Shown: positions 1 through 5,487, counted from the stretch's first letter. The stretch is DNA of 5,742 nucleotides from Thermoplasmata archaeon (GCA_030037035.1 JASHSA010000016.1:1-5742); one strand, 5' to 3'. Numbers and translations: made by a program. Notes: generated by a model from the letters alone, not told the origin.

Positions 1-753
1 AAGGAGGTCGTGTTCACGGAACCGGAGGGGGTCGTCGACTACGCGATCACGGCGCCGGCCGGCTACGCGGGAGCGCTCACGACCCCGGCGTCGGCGACCT
101 CGCCGATCACCGTCCGGGGCCCGACGACCGTCACGGTGAAGTTCGGCCACCTCGCCAAGCTGACGTTCCGGGAGGTCGGACTTCCCGCGGGGACCGCCTG
201 GAACCTGACGCTCTCCTCGAAGCTGAGCGGAGGCCCCCCGACCGAGAGGTTCTCGAGCACGCGCAGCTCGCTGACGGTCCCGGTCGTCGCCGACCGCTAC
301 CTCTGGGTGGTGAGGACGTCGGACCGCGAGTTCCGCGCGGTGCACGCGCACGGGGGGGTCGGGGTGTCGAAGTCGACCAAGCTCGTGAAGCTGAAGTTCC
401 GTGAGGTCCTCTCGAAGGTGACGTTCACCGAGAAGGGGCTCGCGGGACATACGCGTTGGTCGGTCTCGGTCCGAGGGGGTCCGACGATCAACGGGACCGG
501 TAGCTCGATCAAGCTGAGCCTGCCGAACGGAACCTACGCCTACGCGGTCACGACCTCGAACCCGCGCTACACGACGCTCCAGCAGACCGGCTCGCTCGCG
601 ATCACCGCCCCGACGAAGGCGAAGGTCTCGGTGACGTTCTCCGACCCGCCGGCCGCTCCGGCCGGTACGGGCTCCGGAGCCGGGCGGCCGGGAGTGCTGG
701 CGCTCGCGGCCGCGCTACCGGGCCAGCTCTGGGCGATCGTCCGCCGGTGGTAG
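1..753 (+). CDS. C-terminal part of a repeat-built archaeal surface protein (5' end outside the window)
   Basis: The reading frame is open at base 1, so the gene starts before the window; 250 residues and a TAG stop are visible. Residues 1-49 are the tail of one beta-sandwich repeat. Residues about 53-133 (starting K-L-T-F-R-E-V-G-L-P-A-G-T) and about 139-213 (starting K-V-T-F-T-E-K-G-L) are two more copies of the F-T-E-x-G-L-P-x-G-T-x-W family, each ending in a V-x-V-x-F strand. The last copy has lost the Pro of the hallmark. A Pro/Ala/Gly linker (214-231) follows, then a modestly hydrophobic stretch (232-247) and a basic end R-R-W. This resembles a C-terminal membrane anchor but is short and broken by Pro-Gly. 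Such proteins are normally exported and cell-surface located; adhesion or envelope structure is a guess. The GTG at 10 is an internal valine, not a start. The gene converges on another member of the same repeat family. Confidence 0.85.
   Translation, partial: KEVVFTEPEGVVDYAITAPAGYAGALTTPASATSPITVRGPTTVTVKFGHLAKLTFREVGLPAGTAWNLTLSSKLSGGPPTERFSSTRSSLTVPVVADRYLWVVRTSDREFRAVHAHGGVGVSKSTKLVKLKFREVLSKVTFTEKGLAGHTRWSVSVRGGPTINGTGSSIKLSLPNGTYAYAVTTSNPRYTTLQQTGSLAITAPTKAKVSVTFSDPPAAPAGTGSGAGRPGVLALAAALPGQLWAIVRRW
157..639 (+). repeat. Two tandem beta-sandwich protein repeats
   Basis: Two copies of an approximately 80-residue protein repeat within the first gene. Each begins with a strand ending in F-R-E or F-T-E, followed by G-L and a W about eight residues later (A-W-N-L-T, R-W-S-V-S). 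Each has a central P-x-G-x-Y or similar turn (N-G-T-Y-A-Y in the second) and ends in a lysine- and valine-rich strand. The conservation is at protein level; I see no long identical DNA stretch. Confidence 0.75.
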
Positions 754-771
754 CCGCCGGACCCGCGGCGG
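754..771 (+). terminator. Stem-loop directly after the stop codon
   Basis: CCGCCG (754-759) pairs perfectly with CGGCGG (766-771) around a six-base loop, starting on the base after the TAG. A second short stem, GACGG/CCGTC, follows at 779-793. No T-run follows either, so a classical archaeal oligo-U terminator is not seen. A role in transcript 3'-end formation or protection is inferred from position only. Confidence 0.35.
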
Positions 772-800
772 ACCGGAGGACGGGAGCTCCGTCGAGAACC

Positions 801-821
801 GCCCGGGGAGAGAGCCCGGGC
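801..821. other. Perfect 7-bp hairpin in the convergent intergenic region
   Basis: GCCCGGG (801-807) and CCCGGGC (815-821) form a perfect 7-bp all-G/C stem around the loop GAGAGAG. It lies between two converging genes and can form in transcripts from either strand. Likely a 3'-end structure; function inferred from location. Confidence 0.45.
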
Positions 822-846
822 CGGCCGCGGCTCGGCGACGGGGATC

Positions 847-888
847 CCGGCCGAGAGGTCGGCCCCCTCCGGCCGCCGAGAGGCGGCC
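847..888 (+). other. Two tandem hairpins with GAGA tetraloops
   Basis: CCGGCC (847-852) pairs with GGTCGG (857-862, one G-U wobble) around GAGA. Eight bases later GGCCGCC (871-877) pairs perfectly with GGCGGCC (882-888) around GAGA. GAGA is a GNRA tetraloop in RNA read from the plus strand; on the minus strand the loops would be UCUC and the first stem would gain an A-C mismatch. The asymmetry suggests that the plus-strand RNA, the 3' end of the first surface gene, is the structured one. The rest of 754-978 shows no ORF or T-run. Confidence 0.5.
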
Positions 889-978
889 CTGACGACCGGA
901 CGGCGGAGTGCCCCCAGGCCGTCCAGGCGACCGGCCTCGCGCCGGCCCCAGCCTCCGCCGCGCTCGGGCGGGGGAAGC

Positions 979-3573
979 TCAGTTCGACCGGGTGAACTTC
1001 ACCGCCACCTTGGTGGACTTGACGACAGCGAGGCTCCCGGAGAGCGGGACCGAGGTCTTCCCGACCTTGGCCGTCGCGGTCTCCCCGGCCACGGGCAGGA
1101 TCGCGTAGGCGTACGGACCCGCGGCGAGGCCGGTGTACTTGAGGCTCGACTTCGTCGTGCAGAGCGGGTCGCCGTCGACCTCGACGCACCACAGGGTCCC
1201 CTTCGGCAGCTTCGTCTCCGCGAAGTGCAGGGCGAACGTCTTCCCCTTCGTCATCGTGACCGTGACCGACGTCGGCCCGGAGACCGACACCGTCCCGCTC
1301 CCGCTCGCCGCGTAGCCGCTCGGACCCGTGATCAGCACCGGGTAGGTCCCGCCCGGCACCGTGAACTGGATCGAGGAGAGCGTACTGTGCTCGGTCGTCC
1401 CGTTGAGGACGACCGTCCAGCCGTGCTTGGCGAGGACGTGGGCCGGAAGGCCGGTCTCGGTGAACACGACGGTGAAGTCGACGGCGGTGAACACGACGTA
1501 GAGGGTCCCCCCCACGCCCGCGACGTCGACGGTCACCGGCGGGGGAGCGGCGTAGTCCCCGTTGTAGGAGTAGAAGTAGCAGGTGTAGCTCTCGTTCACG
1601 AGCGACATCACCCCATCGGCCGGGGCGGTGACGAACGCGGCGGCGCTGTAGATCTCCCCCTCACACTCCACGTACCAGTACGCCCCCGCGGGGAGCCCCC
1701 GCTCGACGACGGTGAGCGTGAACTCCTCGAGGTACGGGACGACGATCGTCTCGGGGGCGCCGAAGACGCCGAAGTAAAGGTCGCACGGCGAGTAGTAGGT
1801 CGCGTAGAAGTTCAGGGGGCACAGGAGATCGCTCCCCGCGCTCGCGTTCGGGAGCTCGAGCGAGAACGTCGCGGCGCTGGTCACGTTCTCCGTGGAGCTG
1901 ACGTAGCTGTAGACGTCCGCACCCCAGGTCGACCCGGCCGGGAGGCCCTTCTCCTCGAACGTCACCTGGAACTGTTCGGCGAAGACAATGTCGATCTCCA
2001 CCGACGCCCCTTCGACGTAGACCGACCCGGAGGGAGGCTCCGTGGCGTATCCTGGGACGGGCGTCACCGAGAAGACGTAGGTCCCGTTCCCCCCGACCGG
2101 GAACGTGAGGTTCCTCTGGGTCGAGGAGCCTTCGACCCCGTCGAACACGACGCTCCAGGAGCTTCCCTTGGGGAGGCCGCTCTCGTTGAACGTGACGTTG
2201 TAGCCGGGTTCATGGAACGGCACGAGGATCGACACGTTTCCCCCGGCCACGACCGCGGTCCCCGAGGACGGTTCGGCGACGTAGCCGGCGACCGCCCCGA
2301 TGCTGTACGGATAGCTGCCGTTCGCGACCTGCGTGAAGTTCACCGTGCTGTTCGGCCCGCTCACCTTCGTCGACAGGGTCGACGAGTCGAGGGTGACGCT
2401 CCACGTCGTCCCGGTCGGAAGTCCCTTCTCGGTGAACCCGACCGTGTAGGGCGGCGGCGCCGGAGCGACCTGGACGCTCACCACCTGGGCCGCCCAGGTA
2501 AGGCAGTCGCCCGAGGGCGTGATCCCCGCGGTCACGCTCGTGGCGCCCAACGGCACGCTGACCGCGAACGTCCTCGTGTCCGAGAGGTTCCCCTCGCTCC
2601 AGGGGGTCGGGGTCGCCTTCGGGTCGGTCCCGGGGAAGGCGTTCGCGTCGATGACCACCCCGTTCCAGATCGCCCCGTTGCCGGGGAGCTGACCGTCCGC
2701 GAAGACGTAGGTCGTCTCCGCGCTCGTGGACGTCGCCGGACCGAAGTCGAGCGGCGCGGTGATGCCGCTGCCCTCCTCGGTGAGGGCGCCCGCGTACAGC
2801 GTGATCTGGTGGACCGGCGCGCCCGACTCGTAGACGACGACCAGGCTCGCCCCCTCGAGCATCGGATAGATCTGGGGGGAGGACCAGGGGTTGCTGCCGT
2901 TGGTGATCCCGGAAGCGAAGTTCGTGAGCTGGTTCGCCCCGTTGACGACCCAGGAGGAGACGTCGGCGACGAACGTGTAGATGTACTCCGGCGACCAGCA
3001 CGGCGAAGGGCTCGCGTAGGCGACCCAGGAACCGGTGATCGCGACGCCGTTGAGGTCCGCCGAGGCGGGCGGGACGCCGTCGTCCATCGACTCCCAGACG
3101 AGATAGGCGCCCACGAGCGGGCCGGACCAGGTCAGGTCGATCGTGCCGTACCCCTGGTCCCGAAGCGCGGCACCCCCGGCGACGTAGGAGAACGGACCGG
3201 TGAACGTGACGTACGGGGTGACGTAGGAGTTGTAGGCCGGGGAGTCGACGAGCGGCCTCGGCGAGGCGACCGAGCTTCCCGCACCGCACGAAGCCGACGT
3301 CCCGGCCGCGCTCGACGCGGCAGGGCTAGGGGTGCTGACGGCAGGCGAGCTCGGCAACGACGCCGGAGGAGGGGCCGTCGTCGCGGGGCTGGGGGACGGT
3401 AGCGAGGCCGACCTCGCGGTAACAAGGCCGGCGACCGCCGCGGAGACGACCATGACGGCAACGACGGCAAGGACAAGGCCGACCCTGCCGAACGGTCCTG
3501 CGGATCGTCCTTGATGGAATCTCGCTTTCGTCGATGCGTTCCCGCTCCCGGACGGTTCCCCCGGTTCGATCAT
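979..3573 (-). CDS. Membrane-anchored surface protein: stalk, DUF3344-like domain and six beta-sandwich repeats
   Basis: 864 residues. The N-terminus is basic (K17, R18, R23, R30), followed by a transmembrane helix at about 31-51, predicting N-inside, C-outside topology or an uncleaved signal anchor. Residues 52-112 are a Pro/Ser/Ala/Thr-rich stalk. Residues about 113-370 form a globular domain; patterns such as G-A-Y-L-V-W, a V-S-S-W-V-V-N-G-x-N turn and L-E-G-A-S-L-V-V-V-Y resemble DUF3344-type surface domains, recognised by eye and not certain. Six repeats follow at about 376-455, 458-534, 535-617, 618-698, 699-779 and 780-861. Many N-x-S/T sequons suit an exported glycoprotein. Cysteines occur as likely disulfide pairs (192/357, 585/597, 637/665, 796/805), with C96 in the stalk alone. 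I chose ATG 3573 because a TATA-like element lies at 3615-3620; the frame is open to 3711, but that extension would start upstream of the promoter and looks non-coding. No clear Shine-Dalgarno. Function is unknown; cell-surface structure or adhesion is inferred. Confidence 0.88.
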   Translation of the reverse strand: MIEPGEPSGSGNASTKARFHQGRSAGPFGRVGLVLAVVAVMVVSAAVAGLVTARSASLPSPSPATTAPPPASLPSSPAVSTPSPAASSAAGTSASCGAGSSVASPRPLVDSPAYNSYVTPYVTFTGPFSYVAGGAALRDQGYGTIDLTWSGPLVGAYLVWESMDDGVPPASADLNGVAITGSWVAYASPSPCWSPEYIYTFVADVSSWVVNGANQLTNFASGITNGSNPWSSPQIYPMLEGASLVVVYESGAPVHQITLYAGALTEEGSGITAPLDFGPATSTSAETTYVFADGQLPGNGAIWNGVVIDANAFPGTDPKATPTPWSEGNLSDTRTFAVSVPLGATSVTAGITPSGDCLTWAAQVVSVQVAPAPPPYTVGFTEKGLPTGTTWSVTLDSSTLSTKVSGPNSTVNFTQVANGSYPYSIGAVAGYVAEPSSGTAVVAGGNVSILVPFHEPGYNVTFNESGLPKGSSWSVVFDGVEGSSTQRNLTFPVGGNGTYVFSVTPVPGYATEPPSGSVYVEGASVEIDIVFAEQFQVTFEEKGLPAGSTWGADVYSYVSSTENVTSAATFSLELPNASAGSDLLCPLNFYATYYSPCDLYFGVFGAPETIVVPYLEEFTLTVVERGLPAGAYWYVECEGEIYSAAAFVTAPADGVMSLVNESYTCYFYSYNGDYAAPPPVTVDVAGVGGTLYVVFTAVDFTVVFTETGLPAHVLAKHGWTVVLNGTTEHSTLSSIQFTVPGGTYPVLITGPSGYAASGSGTVSVSGPTSVTVTMTKGKTFALHFAETKLPKGTLWCVEVDGDPLCTTKSSLKYTGLAAGPYAYAILPVAGETATAKVGKTSVPLSGSLAVVKSTKVAVKFTRSN
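991..2448 (-). repeat. Six tandem beta-sandwich protein repeats
   Basis: Six copies of roughly 77-83 residues, each opened by the hallmark: F-T-E-K-G-L-P-T-G-T-T-W, F-N-E-S-G-L-P-K-G-S-S-W, F-E-E-K-G-L-P-A-G-S-T-W, V-V-E-R-G-L-P-A-G-A-Y-W, F-T-E-T-G-L-P, F-A-E-T-K-L-P-K-G-T-L-W. Copy five carries a short insertion (about five residues, H-V-L-A-K) between G-L-P-A and the Trp. Copies three, four and six each contain two cysteines; copies one, two and five contain none. The copies are strongly diverged, which argues for old duplications and not recent slippage. Confidence 0.85.
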
Positions 3574-3614
3574 GCCACGTTCCGTGCCGATGTTACCTTC
3601 ACCGTTGGACCGTT

Positions 3615-3620
3615 CATAAA
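3615..3620 (-). promoter_or_regulatory. TATA-like element for the large surface protein gene
   Basis: Read on the minus strand the bases are TTTATG within CTTTATGAAC, an A/T-rich island in a G+C-rich region. Archaeal TATA boxes sit about 26-30 bases before the transcript start, which would put the start near 3590 and give a leader of about 17 bases before ATG 3573. Confidence 0.55.
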
Positions 3621-3653
3621 GACGTGGTGGGGTGAGAAACCGAGGCGGTGTCG

Positions 3654-3748
3654 CTCCCTTTTGGGGGAGATCGGGGATCCTGGTGGACCGGCCCGTCGGC
3701 CGGCGTCTCAAGCCTCTCCGACGGTGCGGAGAGCCGACCCCTCGGCTT
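3654..3748. other. Hairpin-rich non-coding stretch between divergent promoters
   Basis: Between the two divergent TATA-like elements lie four stems: CTCCC/GGGAG (3654-3658/3665-3669, with TTTT in the loop); CCGGCC/GGCCGG (3688-3693/3698-3703, loop CGTC); CTCTCCG/CGGAGAG (3714-3720/3727-3733, perfect 7 bp); and AGCCGA/TCGGCT (3732-3737/3742-3747). The last two share bases 3732-3733 and so compete partly. I recognise no tRNA, SRP RNA or RNase P signature. It may be an unrecognised small RNA, a protein-binding region, or chance structure in G+C-rich DNA. Confidence 0.3.
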
Positions 3749-3769
3749 CCGGGCCCGCCCCCTCAAGAG

Positions 3770-3775
3770 TTTATG
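3770..3775 (+). promoter_or_regulatory. TATA-like element upstream of the asparagine synthetase
   Basis: TTTATG within AAGAGTTTATGCG has the same core as the minus-strand element at 3615-3620. Its first base is 30 bases before an ATG at 3800, the spacing expected for a leaderless archaeal transcript. If used for the synthetase, it would give a leader of about 190 bases. Confidence 0.5.
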
Positions 3776-3799
3776 CGAGGCGGCCCTTAGGGGAACCCG

Positions 3800-3925
3800 A
3801 TGCGCGGGAGCGGTCCCTCCCCCCGTTTCTCGAACGCCGGTCCGCCGGCACGCGTCCGCGCCATCCCCGGCGCGTCGCCTTCCGCCCTCGGCCCCGTGGG
3901 CCGGGGACGGAATAATCCGGCGTAG
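3800..3925 (+). CDS. Possible 41-codon leaderless leader peptide ending Asn-Asn-Pro-Ala
   Basis: An ATG lies 30 bases after the first base of the TTTATG element, where transcription should begin, so it could be translated leaderless. An in-frame TAG at 3788 means no earlier start is possible. The 41-residue product is Gly/Pro/Arg/Ser-rich and matches no family I know. Its last four sense codons are AAT AAT CCG GCG before TAG. AAT is very rare in the window: I found none in the two surface genes or the synthetase and one in the small zinc protein. The stop codon touches the 5' arm of the hairpin at 3925-3977. The composition is unremarkable for a chance ORF in G+C-rich DNA, so coding is unproven. 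Confidence 0.25.
   Translation: MRGSGPSPRFSNAGPPARVRAIPGASPSALGPVGRGRNNPA
3911..3916 (+). promoter_or_regulatory. Alternative A/T-rich promoter candidate for the asparagine synthetase
   Basis: AATAAT is the only other A/T-rich hexamer before the gene. As a TATA box it would start transcription near 3940, leaving about 50 bases of leader including the Shine-Dalgarno. It matches the TTTAYG form of the other promoters less well than 3770-3775. In this reading the leader ORF and the complete 8-bp stem would not be transcribed. Confidence 0.3.
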
Positions 3926-3977
3926 AAGGTCGATACCGGCGGGAGGCGCGGGAACGCGCCGCCCGAGCGCGACCTTC
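3925..3977 (+). promoter_or_regulatory. Strong leader hairpin directly before the ribosome binding site
   Basis: GAAGGTCG (3925-3932) pairs perfectly with CGACCTTC (3970-3977). Inside, after an internal loop, CGGG (3940-3943) pairs with CCCG (3962-3965). An A-G mismatch and GGCGCG/CGCGCC (3945-3950/3955-3960) follow, closed by a GGAA tetraloop (GNRA type). The 3' arm ends one base before GGTGGAGGG, which contains the Shine-Dalgarno. The position suits control of translation initiation of the synthetase. The structure is seen in the sequence; a regulatory role is inference. Confidence 0.5.
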
Positions 3978-3980
3978 GGT

Positions 3981-3986
3981 GGAGGG
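3981..3986 (+). promoter_or_regulatory. Shine-Dalgarno sequence fixing the synthetase start
   Basis: GGAGGG lies four bases before ATG 3991, a normal spacing, and overlaps the alternative GTG at 3979. It therefore favours the ATG. TCCCTCC at 3814-3820 is its exact complement over seven bases (3981-3987), so long-range masking is possible, though such matches are common in this composition. Confidence 0.7.
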
Positions 3987-3990
3987 ATAC

Positions 3991-4914
3991 ATGAGCGGAG
4001 CGGACGCCACGTCGGGAGCCGAGCGGGAGCGCCGAACGCAACGACTGGGGCTGGTGAGCGACGTGCTCGCCGAGACGACCCGGTTCTTTCACGGGGAGGG
4101 GTTCACGCAGCTCCTCCCCGTGATGCTGGGGCGGAGCACCGACCCGCTGGGGCCGGACCCCGGCTCGTCGGTCCTCAGGACGGTCGAGGTCGACTACCTC
4201 GGGCAGCGGTTCTACCTGATGAACTCGATGATCCTCCACAAGCAGCTCGCGGTCCGGGAGCTCGGGAAGATCTGGATCCTCTCCCCGAACGTCCGCCTGG
4301 AGCGGGCGGAGCGGGGGAGCTCAGGAAAGCACCTCTTCGAGTTCACGCAGGCCGACTTCGAGCTCCCGGGCGCCCGCGGAGCGGAGGTCCGGGCCCTGAT
4401 CGAGCGCTACTACGCTCGCCTCGGATCGGCGCTCCGCGAGCACCCCGTGTTCGCCTCGCTGGGGGTCGAGCCGCCTCGGTTCGCCCCTCCTTGGGAGGTT
4501 CTCACGACCCACGACCTCGAGGCGAAGTACGGACCCGACTGGGAAGGCGACGCCTCCCGGGACCGCGAGCAGCCGTTCTGGGCGCTGTGCCACCGGCGCG
4601 AGTTCTACGACCGCGAGGACCCGGACGACCCCGGCCACTTCCTCAACTACGACCTGATCTATCCCGGCGGTTTCGGCGAGGCGCTGTCCGGCGCGGAGCG
4701 CGAGTGGAAACCGGAGCGCATTCGCGCTCGGATCGCGCGGGACGGGATCCCTCACGCCGCGTTCCGCGCCTACCTCGAGCGGTCCGAGGGACTGGTCCCG
4801 TCCGCGGGCGGAGGGTTCGGCCTCGAGCGTCTCGCACGGTTCCTGCTGAAGACCCCGCACGTCGGCGACGTGCAGCTTTTCCGGCGCGTGCCGGGGGAGC
4901 GGGCGGAGCTGTGA
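3991..4914 (+). CDS. Archaeal asparagine synthetase of the AsnRS-derived AS-AR family
   Basis: 307 residues. It makes asparagine from aspartate, ammonia and ATP through aspartyl-adenylate in the cytoplasm, using a class II aminoacyl-tRNA synthetase catalytic core. Visible signatures: motif-1-like region F-T-Q-L-L-P-V-M-L with T-D-P (38-52); S-M-I-L-H-K-Q-L-A-V (79-88); motif 2 with S-P-N-V-R-L-E (98-104), H114 and F-E-F-T-Q-A-D-F-E (116-124); R-E-F-Y-D-R-E (203-209); motif 3 G-G-G-F-G-L-E-R (273-280) with the ATP-binding Arg at 280. The first 37 residues hold no OB-fold anticodon-binding domain, and the length fits the roughly 294-residue Pyrococcus abyssi AS-AR, whose sequence it resembles throughout. 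This separates it from full-length AsnRS or AspRS (about 430 residues). ATG 3991 is chosen over GTG 3979 because of the Shine-Dalgarno. The gene has no operon partner in the window and faces a convergent zinc protein. Stop is TGA. Confidence 0.9.
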   Translation: MSGADATSGAERERRTQRLGLVSDVLAETTRFFHGEGFTQLLPVMLGRSTDPLGPDPGSSVLRTVEVDYLGQRFYLMNSMILHKQLAVRELGKIWILSPNVRLERAERGSSGKHLFEFTQADFELPGARGAEVRALIERYYARLGSALREHPVFASLGVEPPRFAPPWEVLTTHDLEAKYGPDWEGDASRDREQPFWALCHRREFYDREDPDDPGHFLNYDLIYPGGFGEALSGAEREWKPERIRARIARDGIPHAAFRAYLERSEGLVPSAGGGFGLERLARFLLKTPHVGDVQLFRRVPGERAEL

Positions 4915-4961
4915 GGTCCCGGTCCCTCGGGGGCGGGTGTCGGAGGGTTCCGTAGGTGGTC

Positions 4962-5044
4962 CCCCGGCCCGCGGGGAGGTCGCGAAAGGTCGGCCGCCGA
5001 ACCAGGCCGGAACGAGCCGCCGGGAGCCCGAAGGGTGGGCTCTC
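4962..5044 (+). terminator. Stem-loops after the asparagine synthetase
   Basis: CCCCG/CGGGG (4962-4966/4972-4976) is followed by a better stem: 5022-5029 pairs with 5037-5044 over eight base pairs with one G-U wobble and a seven-base loop, followed by TTGCGC. The pyrimidine stretch TCTCTT at 5041-5046 overlaps its 3' arm. This is the best termination candidate for the synthetase transcript, but a true T-run is missing. Confidence 0.4.
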
Positions 5045-5055
5045 TTGCGCCTCGC

Positions 5056-5077
5056 CCTCCCGGCACGGGCCGGGGGG
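5056..5077. terminator. Stem-loop downstream of the zinc protein gene
   Basis: CCTCCCGGC (5056-5064) pairs with GCCGGGGGG (5069-5077) around ACGG, with one wobble on the plus strand that becomes an A-C mismatch on the minus strand. It lies 14 bases after the stop of the minus-strand gene and may serve as the 3'-end structure for both converging transcripts. Function inferred from position. Confidence 0.35.
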
Positions 5078-5090
5078 CGGTCCGGCCGGC

Positions 5091-5423
5091 TCAGCGGGAG
5101 GGTGACCCCGGCGGACGCGCTCGCTGAGGGCTCAGCATGCTGCCGGTCAAGAGTTCCTCGAGCAGGACGTGCGCCGCCTCCGAGCGCCCTTCGGAGCGTT
5201 CGAGGATGCTGTCCAGGGCGAACCTCAGGTCGCGCTCCTCGGAAGGAGCCAGCGAGCCCTCCTGCAGATTCTGCACGAGCAGGCGAAACCGGTCCCGGTC
5301 CGGGAGTCGCGGAGGACCCCAGCCGTCGGCGCAAACAACGCAGACGAGCCGCTGTCCTCCGTTCGGGACCAGCAACGGGCCGACGTCGCCGAACGACCCG
5401 CAGCAGGAGCAACGTCCGAACAT
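5091..5423 (-). CDS. Small four-cysteine zinc-binding protein of unknown function
   Basis: 110 residues. The N-terminus carries C5-S-C-C8 and C28-V-V-C31, a C-x2-C-x19-C-x2-C pattern typical of a single structural zinc site (treble clef or zinc ribbon). C7 is an extra cysteine inside the first knuckle. The spacing and the sequence between the pairs (a P-L-L-V-P-N-G-G-type loop followed by R-L-V-C) recall the zinc domain at the N-terminus of bacterial ClpX, but there is no ATPase part and I would not transfer function. Residues 41-94 are charged and probably helical (D-R-F-R-L-L-V-Q-N-L; S-E-E-R-D-L-R-F-A-L-D-S-I-L; A-A-H-V-L-L-E-E-L-L); the tail is Pro/Ser/Arg-rich. The frame is open to a GTG at 5468, but that lies only about 10 bases from the TATA-like element at 5473-5479, so I prefer ATG 5423. 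It could act in protein or nucleic-acid binding. Confidence 0.7.
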   Translation of the reverse strand: MFGRCSCCGSFGDVGPLLVPNGGQRLVCVVCADGWGPPRLPDRDRFRLLVQNLQEGSLAPSEERDLRFALDSILERSEGRSEAAHVLLEELLTGSMLSPQRARPPGSPSR

Positions 5424-5472
5424 CTCGAGACACCACGCTGAGGCGGTTGCCGGCGCGAGCTCGCGCACGGCA

Positions 5473-5479
5473 CGTAAAT
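5473..5479 (-). promoter_or_regulatory. TATA-like element for the zinc protein gene
   Basis: On the minus strand the bases read ATTTACG within AGATTTACGTG, matching the TTTAYG form at 3615-3620 and 3770-3775. A transcript start near 5449 would leave a leader of about 26 bases before ATG 5423. No strong Shine-Dalgarno is visible. Confidence 0.5.
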
Positions 5480-5487
5480 CTGTCGAC

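Noticed and set aside
1225..3402. Long 725-codon plus-strand frame
   Set aside because: It is the antisense shadow of the surface protein gene: Arg/Gly/Asp/Val-rich, no domain, typical of G+C-rich antisense frames.
3560..3580. GGTTCGATC resembling a tRNA T-loop
   Set aside because: No flanking T-stem, acceptor stem or anticodon arm pairs around it, and it lies in the start region of the surface protein gene.
3574..3711. Possible 46-residue N-terminal extension of the large surface protein
   Set aside because: It would start upstream of the TATA-like element at 3615-3620, and its composition looks non-coding. The normal basic N-terminus plus membrane helix follows ATG 3573.
3979..3990. GTG 3979 as the start of the asparagine synthetase
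   Set aside because: The GTG overlaps the Shine-Dalgarno sequence that serves ATG 3991, and the four extra residues match nothing in the family.
3991..4914. Asparaginyl- or aspartyl-tRNA synthetase
   Set aside because: The N-terminal anticodon-binding domain is absent and the whole length follows the AS-AR asparagine synthetase pattern.
3648..4955. 435-codon plus-strand frame over the synthetase
   Set aside because: It overlaps the asparagine synthetase in another frame and is an Arg/Pro/Ala-rich out-of-frame shadow. The synthetase frame carries all class II motifs.
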